The notes under the pieces are model-generated. The model ran no database searches. It was not told the DNA's origin and saw only the letters and a program-made list of their open reading frames with translations. Below, in pieces: positions 1 through 6,375 of a stretch of DNA of 7,660 nt. How positions within the stretch are numbered: the first letter of the stretch is position 1; each line of letters starts with the position of its first letter. Made by a program: the position numbers and the translations under genes. Origin of the DNA: Planctomycetota bacterium (lineage in GTDB: Bacteria > Planctomycetota > Planctomycetia > Planctomycetales > Planctomycetaceae); contig JAQBZS010000323.1 of the NCBI GenBank assembly GCA_027622115.1, positions 1 to 7,660 of the forward strand, read 5' to 3'.

Positions 1-1
1 C

Positions 2-1051
2 TGTCGATGTACCAATGTGGTCGTTGCGTTGATCGCCGGGCTTGTCTGGGTCCCGTCCGATTGCCTCTTTGGCCAAACGCTTGAGCCGGGGGACGGAGTC
101 CTGGCCTTTACCGGGCACGGCGGATGGCCGAACGGACTGCATGGTCCGGTTTGGGCTGTGGCATTCAGTCCCGACGGAAAACGGATCGCGTCGGCAGGGC
201 AGGATCGCAGAGTCAGAGTGTGGAATCCGGTCGACGGGCGCGAGTCGCTCACGCTGAACGGACAACGCAGTCGGATCACCGCTGTGGCGTTCAGCCCCGA
301 TGGGAAACTTCTGGCGGCGGGCAGTTCGGATCCGGCAGTGAAGATTTGGGACGTGACAAGCGGAAAAGAGATTCAATCGTTGGTCTGGAGTCACACGCGT
401 GCCAACGGTTTGGCATTCAGCCCCGACGGAAAGCACATCGTGGCGTCCGGCGGCGAGTGTCGAACCTTGATGGTTTGGGACATCGCAAGCGGCAAGGTCG
501 TGTCCTCGTTGGAGTGCCACCAGTGGGTCACGAGCATGGCGTTCAGTCCAAACGGAGAGTGGCTGGCGGCGGGCGGGCGAGATGGATCGGTACAATTCTG
601 GGATGCCGCGACCGGCCGGGAATTGCGGAGGGTCACGGGACACGGAACTGGATCGGTCGTGCGAGGCTTGTCATTCAGTCCGGACAGCAGGCAATTGGCG
701 GATTGCAGCATCGATGGGAGAATCAAGGTCTGGGACGTTGAAAGCGGGCGCGAGATCACAACACTGGACGCTGGCGGAATGCTCTTCGACGTGACGTTCA
801 GCCCGGATGGAAAACGACTGGCGACGTGTAGCCACGCGTCGAACGTCAGTGAATGGGACGTCGCGAGCGGGAAGAAGACGCGATCGCTGAATGCAATCGC
901 CGACAGACAGAGCGCGGAATTCATTCTCGATGACCGGAATCCCACCACCAACTATGTATATGCAGTCGCGTATCGGCCCGATGGCAAGCAACTCGCGGCA
1001 ACTAGCTCCGACGGAGTCGTGCGCGTGTGGAACCTCAATCCGCGACCGTAG
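2..1051 (+). CDS. Exported WD40-repeat protein, one seven-bladed beta-propeller, 5' end probably outside window
   Basis: The protein is seven consecutive WD40 repeats, each with the pattern hydrophobic-x-x-A/S-F-S-P-D-G followed about 20 residues later by V/I-W-D/N. Counting from the GTG at 17, the repeats begin near residues 45, 87, 129, 171, 215, 257 and 315, which is enough for one closed seven-bladed propeller and nothing else. Such propellers act as protein-binding scaffolds, and no partner can be named here. Before the repeats lies a hydrophobic stretch (VVVALIAGLVW), which looks like a signal peptide core and suggests an extracytoplasmic location. The frame is open to the left edge, giving CRCTN ahead of the hydrophobic core, and the GTG at 17 would leave no basic n-region. 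I therefore think the real start lies upstream and the gene is partial. The stop is TAG at 1049-1051. The longer loop before the last repeat (residues about 287-314) is the only irregular blade. The downstream dihydroorotase starts 74 bases later. Confidence 0.88.
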   Translation, partial: CRCTNVVVALIAGLVWVPSDCLFGQTLEPGDGVLAFTGHGGWPNGLHGPVWAVAFSPDGKRIASAGQDRRVRVWNPVDGRESLTLNGQRSRITAVAFSPDGKLLAAGSSDPAVKIWDVTSGKEIQSLVWSHTRANGLAFSPDGKHIVASGGECRTLMVWDIASGKVVSSLECHQWVTSMAFSPNGEWLAAGGRDGSVQFWDAATGRELRRVTGHGTGSVVRGLSFSPDSRQLADCSIDGRIKVWDVESGREITTLDAGGMLFDVTFSPDGKRLATCSHASNVSEWDVASGKKTRSLNAIADRQSAEFILDDRNPTTNYVYAVAYRPDGKQLAATSSDGVVRVWNLNPRP

Positions 1052-1116
1052 TGCGAGCATTGGACTCCGACGGAATTTGCAATGCGGCAGAACGATTCAT
1101 TTTCCAGATTGATCCC

Positions 1117-1120
1117 GAGG
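1117..1120 (+). promoter_or_regulatory. Shine-Dalgarno site deciding the dihydroorotase start
   Basis: GAGG sits five bases before ATG 1126. It is the best ribosome-binding match near any candidate start of this frame and supports the 407-residue protein over the longer GTG form beginning at 1027. Confidence 0.6.
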
Positions 1121-1125
1121 ATGCG

Positions 1126-2349
1126 ATGATTGTTGAAGGCTTGTGTGTGAACCCCGAAGGAGTGTTTTCGGGGCAGATTCGCTTTGAGGGATCGACCATC
1201 GCGGAAGTCGGCAGCCGACTCGGCAAGGCGGACGTTCAGTTTGACGAGGGGTGTCTCATCTTTGCCGGCATGGGCGACATTCATATCCACGCTCGCGACG
1301 ATACGTCCCGAAGCCAGACGTATAAAGAGGACTTCGAAACCGTCAGTGCCGCGGCCATCAACGGCGGCGTCGTGCATGTCGCGGACATGCCGAATAACCC
1401 AGCGGCTCCCATCGACGACGAATCCTATGCTGGGAAATGTCGGCACCTGGCGTCTCGAAACGTGGACATTCACGTCACGCTTTATGCAGGCATCGGACCG
1501 GGAACTCGGCCGCTGTCACATCGAGTCCCTTACAAAGCGTATATGGGTCCGAGTGTCGGTGATCTCTACTTTCGGTCGTTGGAACAATTGGACGAAACGC
1601 TGATCAACTATCGCGGCCAAGCGGTCAGCTTTCATTGCGAAGACCCGATCTTGCTCGACGCCAACCAGGAGCAATCGTTGCATGAAGACCGGCGACCGGC
1701 CGAATGCGAGCTTTCCGCGACGCGCTTCGCCTTACGGATGATCGAGAAGTATGAGTTGTCGGGAAAGTTGTGCCATTACTCGGTTGGAGATGGGTTGGCG
1801 ATGATTCGCGAAGCCAAACGCAGCGGACTCGACGTGACCTGCGAAGTCACGCCGCATCACGTGTTTTTCGACCGCGACGTGATTACCGACGACAATCGCG
1901 GGCTGATGCAGATGAATCCTCCATTGCGGACGTCGGCCGATCGCGAAGCTATGTTGCGCGGGTTGCGAGACGGAACGCTGGATTACTTGGCCACCGATCA
2001 TGCACCGCATTCGTGGGAGGAAAACCGGCAGGGGATTTCCGGCCAACCACACCTCGATACGTTTGCCCCGTTTGCGGCATGGCTGATCGGCGTACACGAT
2101 TTCAAGCCGGAGCGCGTCGCGGAAATCTGCTCGGCGAACCCCGGCCGATTTGTGAATCCCTTCACCGCTCCGAAGAAGTTCGGACGCATCGAAACCGGTT
2201 ACCAAGCGTCGTTGACGGTCCTCAACATGAAACAACCGGTTTTCATCGACCGCGCCAATCTGAAAACGAAATGCGGTTGGTCACCGTTTGAAGGCGTGAC
2301 GTTTCCAGGGTCCGTCGAGGCGGTGTTCATCGAGGGACGCCGGCATTAA
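1126..2349 (+). CDS. pyrC: Dihydroorotase (class I / CAD-like amidohydrolase)
   Basis: Dihydroorotase catalyses the reversible cyclisation of N-carbamoyl-aspartate to dihydroorotate, the third step of de novo pyrimidine synthesis, in the cytoplasm. The family motifs are present in order: DIHIHARDD with metal ligands H53 and H55 and substrate-binding R57, then KED (67-69), DMPNNP (87-92), K137 in YKAYMG as the candidate carboxylated lysine, H170 in FHCEDP, H217 in CHYS, TCEVTPHH (238-245), NPPLRT (264-269) and ATDHAPH with catalytic D291. The length of 407 residues fits the roughly 400-residue class rather than the shorter E. coli PyrC type. I chose ATG 1126 because GAGG lies five bases upstream. 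The frame runs back to a GTG at 1027 inside the WD40 gene, but that extension has no family resemblance. The spacing could permit cotranscription with the WD40 gene. Hydantoinase or allantoinase is the alternative within the superfamily, but the DHAPH and NPPLR motifs favour dihydroorotase. Confidence 0.88.
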   Translation: MIVEGLCVNPEGVFSGQIRFEGSTIAEVGSRLGKADVQFDEGCLIFAGMGDIHIHARDDTSRSQTYKEDFETVSAAAINGGVVHVADMPNNPAAPIDDESYAGKCRHLASRNVDIHVTLYAGIGPGTRPLSHRVPYKAYMGPSVGDLYFRSLEQLDETLINYRGQAVSFHCEDPILLDANQEQSLHEDRRPAECELSATRFALRMIEKYELSGKLCHYSVGDGLAMIREAKRSGLDVTCEVTPHHVFFDRDVITDDNRGLMQMNPPLRTSADREAMLRGLRDGTLDYLATDHAPHSWEENRQGISGQPHLDTFAPFAAWLIGVHDFKPERVAEICSANPGRFVNPFTAPKKFGRIETGYQASLTVLNMKQPVFIDRANLKTKCGWSPFEGVTFPGSVEAVFIEGRRH

Positions 2350-2375
2350 CCGCGAGTCGCCGGACGGTGAGAGGA

Positions 2376-4721
2376 TTATCGTCCATGATTCATACTGACG
2401 TGCGGTCCGCGAGTCGCCGCAGCACCTTCATGCACGACTCGGACGCGCTGGATCGACGTCCACAGAATGCGATCGTCCCGCACGAGATGCGTGGCCACCG
2501 CTCCGATTCCGCTGGTTGTCACGCGAACATCCAAGCGTGCGGAATGTTCCTCACCGGTTGCGATCGCGGGCACTTGGTATACGAGATCTCCGCCGAATTC
2601 GTGATCCAACTCCGGTGGCAGCAACAACCGCAATGCGATGGGCTTCGAAGCGACTTCGCCAGCATTCCGGATCGTGAAGGACAGCTTGATTCGATTGCGA
2701 ACGTGGGCAGATGGAATCGCCACGACATGCATCTCCAGACGTTCCGGCTGCTCAGCTTCCACGGGGGGCCGCGGCTTTTCGACGGTCTGCGTCGTGACGA
2801 GCGCCGGCGGCTCCTCGAATTGCGGAGCAACGATGGGCGTTTCAATGCCGTTTGCGCTTCTCGCCGGCTCGGGGCGACGTTCCGCCGAAACCAACGTCTC
2901 GCCGCCGACAAGCATGATCGGGCGCACGCGAGTCGTGCTGCTCAAATCGCCTGGTGCCGATGGCTTGACCAAGATACGAAGCGATCGTCGTTCGTTGGGT
3001 TCGAGATTCGTGATGCTCCAATGGATCGATTGCCCGCGAACGGTCGCGTCGGAATTCGTCGGATCGAGTTCCACGCGAGTTGATGCCGGTAGTTCTTCTT
3101 GGATACGGACTTGTGGAATCGCGTGTTCGTTGCGGTTCGTGACGGTCAGCAAATAGGGAACCCATTCCGTGACGCGAGCTTCCGTCGGCACCTGTTTTTC
3201 GAAGACCACCGAAACCGTTCGCCGCGCAAACGTCGATGCGTTCGTTGGCGGGACGATTCGCTCCACGCGGTTGATCTCAACGGCCTCCGCTTGTTCGAGT
3301 TGGATGCCGCGGGGCGGATCTTGCTGAGCGGCTTGTCTTTGCGAACCTCTCCACGGTTCATCCAGTGCCTGCAACACGAACGCGGGGTCGGAAGTCGATT
3401 TCGCAGACGACACCGTGGCTGCTTCGCCGTCACCGAGCGGCACGGAGTCAGGCCGAGTCTCAAGCGGGATGATCTCAATGTCGATATTCGGCGACTCGTT
3501 CGCGCCGATCTTGGGTTCCTCGTTACTGGTCGGCACGATCTGAACCGGCTTCATGGCTGGAATCGAAAACGGATTGCTATCGACCACTGGTTGCAGTTCT
3601 GCGGGCTTGATGTCGATTGGTCTGTTGTCGAGCGTCGGCAATGCGAACGGATTGGCGGGCAATTCCTGAATTGCAGGTGACGGCTCTCCGGTCGCTGCTC
3701 CATTTGGCTGCGTCTCGGACAGCAACGGTTGAACCGGCAGCGACTCAATTGGGAATGCGTCGGACTTCGGCGTGGGCGACAGCGGACGTTCGAATTCCGG
3801 AACCGTTTTGATTTCGGGGCTGTTGGCCGGCGGCCTGTCCAGCCCCGGCAGTGGTCCAAAGTCAGGGGGAAGTTCAGGGAAGGGTTGAGGATTCGCATCG
3901 ACTTTGGCGGGATCGGACTTGATTTCCAATTCCAGTGGAGTCGGTTCAGTGGCGGCTTTCGACAGTTGTTTGACCGCCGCGGGCTGCGAGCGAGTTACTT
4001 TGTCGAATTCGTCGAGTGCATTGTCGACGCCGGGACCGAAGCCATTGCCGGGACCGAAGCCATTGGCGGGCAGTTTGGTTTCGATGTCCCTGAACTCAAG
4101 TGGAGCAGATTCAATGGGCCGCACTGGATTTGGGAATCCGACGGGTGTGTCAAATGAGCCGACATTCGCGGGTTCCGTTTGTTGGGATGCCGGTTCGATT
4201 GTTGGTGGGACAATCGCGTGAGGTTCGAACTGCGGCTGCTCGAATGCCGGTTGTTCGAACGCCGGCTCCGCCACGGGCTGCAATGCCTTCGTCGGTGAGT
4301 CATCGCTCGCCAGGTTGCGAGGATCGATCGATGCAGCAACCGGCTCGCGCGATTCGGCGTCGTCGGTCTGAACCTGGCTCTTGGCTTCGCCGGACATCAG
4401 CAACAGAATTGCCAAAATGACTGCCATGACTCCGCAGCCCAAAGCAGCCGACCAGCCCGTCCCCAGCCGATCATTCAGCCAATGTCCCCAACCGGAAACC
4501 GCAGCACGCAGCGATTGAACAACGCGGCTGCCTGTCAGCCAGCGTGTCGAGTGCCATGCCCCGCGAAGAGTGACGAGACGAAGAATGCGCATCAGACGGA
4601 CCGCAGCGCGCACAAACGGATGGGCCACAATTGACATGTCGGTACCCGAGGTGTCCGGACGGACGGAGGTGTGAGGAGGTGAGTCGATCACGATGCGATC
4701 AGACTGGGAGGGCCGATGCAT
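2376..4721 (-). CDS. Single-pass membrane protein with long Pro-rich linker and C-terminal DUF11-like beta-sandwich domains
   Basis: The function is unknown. The 781-residue protein has four visible parts. Residues about 29-90 form a basic, amphipathic N-terminal segment rich in Arg and Trp. Residues about 91-110 (SAALGCGVMAVILAILLLMS) form one membrane helix. Residues about 120-500 are a very long Pro/Glu/Ala-rich, probably disordered linker containing short tandem repeats. The C-terminus carries two beta-rich regions. The first (about 503-615) has the DUF11 signature style: LLTVTNRNEHAIPQVRIQEE, then an ELPAS turn, then a W-x-I-T-N-L-E-P strand end. The second (about 662-763) has a similar pattern (FTIRNAGEVASKPIALRLLL). 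Positive charges before the helix suggest the N-terminus is inside and the domains outside the membrane, which would fit an adhesive or cell-envelope structural role (inference). The start is uncertain: ATG 4721 has no clear Shine-Dalgarno site. ATG 4637 is an alternative that removes 28 hydrophilic residues, but 20 of those 28 codons end in G or C, so the longer form is kept. The stop TAA faces the dihydroorotase stop across 26 bases. Confidence 0.8.
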   Translation of the reverse strand: MHRPSQSDRIVIDSPPHTSVRPDTSGTDMSIVAHPFVRAAVRLMRILRLVTLRGAWHSTRWLTGSRVVQSLRAAVSGWGHWLNDRLGTGWSAALGCGVMAVILAILLLMSGEAKSQVQTDDAESREPVAASIDPRNLASDDSPTKALQPVAEPAFEQPAFEQPQFEPHAIVPPTIEPASQQTEPANVGSFDTPVGFPNPVRPIESAPLEFRDIETKLPANGFGPGNGFGPGVDNALDEFDKVTRSQPAAVKQLSKAATEPTPLELEIKSDPAKVDANPQPFPELPPDFGPLPGLDRPPANSPEIKTVPEFERPLSPTPKSDAFPIESLPVQPLLSETQPNGAATGEPSPAIQELPANPFALPTLDNRPIDIKPAELQPVVDSNPFSIPAMKPVQIVPTSNEEPKIGANESPNIDIEIIPLETRPDSVPLGDGEAATVSSAKSTSDPAFVLQALDEPWRGSQRQAAQQDPPRGIQLEQAEAVEINRVERIVPPTNASTFARRTVSVVFEKQVPTEARVTEWVPYLLTVTNRNEHAIPQVRIQEELPASTRVELDPTNSDATVRGQSIHWSITNLEPNERRSLRILVKPSAPGDLSSTTRVRPIMLVGGETLVSAERRPEPARSANGIETPIVAPQFEEPPALVTTQTVEKPRPPVEAEQPERLEMHVVAIPSAHVRNRIKLSFTIRNAGEVASKPIALRLLLPPELDHEFGGDLVYQVPAIATGEEHSARLDVRVTTSGIGAVATHLVRDDRILWTSIQRVRVVHEGAAATRGPHVSMNHGR
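4030..4065. repeat. Perfect 18-base tandem duplication in the linker of the membrane protein
   Basis: CCGGGACCGAAGCCATTG occurs at 4030-4047 and again immediately at 4048-4065 with no mismatch. It encodes two copies of a six-residue Asn-Gly-Phe-Gly-Pro-Gly unit at about residues 220-231 of the minus-strand protein. The perfect identity suggests a recent slippage duplication. Confidence 0.9.
4224..4268. repeat. Three degenerate 15-base tandem units in the linker of the membrane protein
   Basis: Three consecutive units start at 4224, 4239 and 4254, each of the form t/c-TCGAA-t/c-GC-c/g-GG-... They encode the repeated pentapeptide pattern PAFEQ / PAFEQ / PQFEP at about residues 153-167 on the minus strand. 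The units differ at several third positions, so this expansion is older than the 18-base duplication at 4030-4065. Confidence 0.75.
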
Positions 4722-4849
4722 ATCACAAGGCCGCGAACCCGAGAAGACGGATGCCGCACGACTGCACGACTCGGTCCTGTTGGCGTTGCCGCGTGTTCGT
4801 CGGACTTTCCGCGTGCGAATCCGAGAAATGCGACCTCAGCGCCGTCTGA
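4722..4849. other. Intergenic gap between phosphatase stop and membrane-protein start
   Basis: These 128 bases separate two minus-strand genes. I see no tRNA, no open frame with family resemblance, no strong hairpin followed by a T-run and no clear sigma-70 promoter pair. The best inverted repeat is TCGGA (4800-4804) with TCCGA (4820-4824), a five-base stem with a 15-base loop, which is too weak to call a terminator. A promoter for the membrane-protein gene would have to lie here if that gene is transcribed separately. Confidence 0.5.
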
Positions 4850-5608
4850 TCAGGCTTCCTCGACATTCACCACGATTGAAGTGACGTTGTCCTTGGAACC
4901 GGCTTCCAACGCCGCATCCACCAGCGCGGCGGCGGCTTCCTGGGGATCGATGTGGGCTTCCAGGACTTTTTGGATGACGTCGTCTTCAATGCCGTCCATC
5001 ACGCCGTCCGAGCACAACACATAGCGTTCGCCGACGACCGGGCTGCGGTAGGTGGCCTCGGTGCCGGAACCGCCTTCTTTTGAGCCGAGATACCGATAGA
5101 GCACATTCCGATATCGATGCGTCTTGGCTTCTTCTTCGGTGATCGTGCCGGCATCCTGCAATGCTCGCGTCAGCGAATGATCGACCGTCAGTTGCTCAAG
5201 TTTCCCGTCTTTCAATAGATAGACTCGGCTGTCCCCCACACCGGCGATGAAGTGCTGGTCGCCGACCGCCGCCATCAGCACGATCGTGGTGCCCATATTG
5301 CGGGCATTGGGGTCGATCTCGCCAAGAGCCATGATTTCGGCGTTGGCGAATGCGACGGCTTGATCCACGGATTTGACGATTTCTTCCGTGGAAGAGTTTT
5401 CAAAGTCGATCAGTTCATTGAGTTTCTTGGGGACATGTTCGACAGCCATCGCGCTCGCTTTTTCGCCGGCGCTCTGTCCACCCATCCCGTCGGCCACGAT
5501 AAAAAATCGACCGTCGGGGTCCACGAAGAAGTTGTCTTCGTTGTTATCACGGTAATTTCCGGTGACGCAAACGACACCGCTTCGCAGCCGAACCATCTCA
5601 TCACCCAT
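4850..5608 (-). CDS. PP2C-family (PPM) Ser/Thr protein phosphatase
   Basis: This is a metal-dependent phosphatase that removes phosphate from Ser/Thr residues, normally opposing Hanks-type kinases in the cytoplasm. All core PPM motifs are present: R20 and ED (24-25) in RDNNEDNF, VADGMGG with metal ligand D40 and G41 (38-44), MGTT (105-108), GDSRVYLL with D126 (125-132), DHSLT (143-147), LCSDGV with D201 (198-203) and KDNVTSIVV with D240 (239-247). At 252 residues it is the usual size for a stand-alone bacterial catalytic domain of the PrpC/Stp type. There is no membrane segment and no sensory domain. The chosen ATG at 5608 overlaps the stop of the deacetylase gene by eight bases. An in-frame ATG at 5596 (MVRLRSG) is equally possible and has a GGGTGA stretch just upstream. 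Either way the junction implies translational coupling. No kinase gene is visible in the window, so the substrate is unknown. Confidence 0.95.
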   Translation of the reverse strand: MGDEMVRLRSGVVCVTGNYRDNNEDNFFVDPDGRFFIVADGMGGQSAGEKASAMAVEHVPKKLNELIDFENSSTEEIVKSVDQAVAFANAEIMALGEIDPNARNMGTTIVLMAAVGDQHFIAGVGDSRVYLLKDGKLEQLTVDHSLTRALQDAGTITEEEAKTHRYRNVLYRYLGSKEGGSGTEATYRSPVVGERYVLCSDGVMDGIEDDVIQKVLEAHIDPQEAAAALVDAALEAGSKDNVTSIVVNVEEA

Positions 5609-6341
5609 CAGTGGGACAAACCGTCGCGACCAAATCTTGGACGCCCAAAGTCGTGGAACTGATCAATAATTCGCCAGCCCCAAAGCCGGCACTTGTTCCC
5701 AACAAAGTGCAGGCGCTCTCAACTAACCGAAAGACTCGCTGTTTTCCAGGCGGAAACTGAGTTTTGTAAGCCCGGATGGCCTCCAATTTTAACTCCAGCG
5801 TGTCTGAGATATCCACGACAAAACTCCCGCCACGTTCCGGTCCCACGACGTTCCCAAAACCCAGCGGATACCACAGCTGCTTCTGGATTTGGTGGACCGG
5901 CAGGTGGTCGAACGTTTCGTCCCACTTTGTGAGCCTCGAGTAAAACACTGCGGCATCAATAATCTGAACGGCTTGCCAGTGATCCGGCGAGGCCATCGGA
6001 GTTTTCTCGGCGATTCCCAACACGATCTTCGGTCGGTATCGCCGAAAGACCTTGGCCAACGCGACTCGGGCTTCGAAGTTGTCGAACAGCCGACGATTCG
6101 GTAGGTCGAGAGTTTCGCGGACATGAACGCCTAAGATTTCTGCGGCGGCTTTTGCCTCCGCCAACCGGACTTCCGGGCCGGGACTGCATGGAGTCGGCTC
6201 GCCATCGGTCAGGTCCACGATGCCGACACGGTGTCCCTGCTTGACCAACTTGGCCAGTGTACCGCCGACGGCAATTTCGACATCGTCCGGATGTGCGCCG
6301 ACTGCGATCACGTCCAGTGGTTCCGGCAACTCGGGGGTCAT
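5601..6341 (-). CDS. bshB1: PIG-L/LmbE-family N-deacetylase, BshB1-like
   Basis: Members of this zinc hydrolase family remove N-acetyl groups from amino-sugar conjugates. BshB1 deacetylates GlcNAc-malate in bacillithiol synthesis. The N-terminal signature GAHPDDVEIAVGGTLAKLV (residues 15-33) carries the predicted zinc ligands H17 and D20 and the catalytic base D19. It is followed by VDLTDGEPT (42-50), R59/EA/A and ILGV (69-72) spacing, RRYRPKIVLG (100-109), and VVDISDTLELKLEAIRAYKTQF (about 175-196), all closely matching the BshB1 pattern as I remember it from Bacillus. At 246 residues it is near family length. Two oddities stand out. The usual HPDH motif reads SPDH (118-121), which keeps the zinc ligand H121 but loses the first histidine. 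The C-terminal AEGF-like segment is replaced by FGAGE. ATG 6341 is well supported by AAGGA six bases upstream. Whether the organism makes bacillithiol cannot be judged here, and another acetylated substrate is possible. Confidence 0.85.
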   Translation of the reverse strand: MTPELPEPLDVIAVGAHPDDVEIAVGGTLAKLVKQGHRVGIVDLTDGEPTPCSPGPEVRLAEAKAAAEILGVHVRETLDLPNRRLFDNFEARVALAKVFRRYRPKIVLGIAEKTPMASPDHWQAVQIIDAAVFYSRLTKWDETFDHLPVHQIQKQLWYPLGFGNVVGPERGGSFVVDISDTLELKLEAIRAYKTQFPPGKQRVFRLVESACTLLGTSAGFGAGELLISSTTLGVQDLVATVCPTDG

Positions 6342-6346
6342 CTGGG

Positions 6347-6352
6347 ATCCTT
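6347..6352 (-). promoter_or_regulatory. Strong Shine-Dalgarno site of the deacetylase gene
   Basis: On the minus strand AAGGAT precedes ATG 6341, with AAGGA ending six bases before the start codon. It is the clearest ribosome-binding site in the window. It lies in the 34-base gap after eboE, so the deacetylase can be initiated independently on a shared transcript. Confidence 0.7.
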
Positions 6353-6375
6353 GACGAAGATTTCGTACGCCGTGC

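Noticed and set aside
391..951. Minus-strand open frame of 186 codons opposite the WD40 gene
   Set aside because: Its periodic sequence (FPSGLN repeated) is simply the antisense reading of the repeated FSPDGK codons of the WD40 blades.
1027..1125. GTG 1027 as the dihydroorotase start
   Set aside because: The 33 extra residues overlap the WD40 gene, resemble no family N-terminus and have no ribosome-binding site, while ATG 1126 has GAGG at a five-base spacing.
1052..1125. Promoter between the WD40 and dihydroorotase genes
   Set aside because: TTGGAC at 1060 and TTGCAA at 1077 look like -35 boxes, but neither is followed by a credible -10 box at 16-18 bases.
2350..2375. Rho-independent terminator in the convergent gap
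   Set aside because: The only palindrome is a four-base stem (GCGA/TCGC) with a one-base loop and no T-run on either strand.
2367..3083. Plus-strand open frame of 238 codons opposite the membrane-protein gene
   Set aside because: It starts just after the dihydroorotase stop but runs antisense to the DUF11-like domains. Its translation is Arg/His-rich with no recognisable motif.
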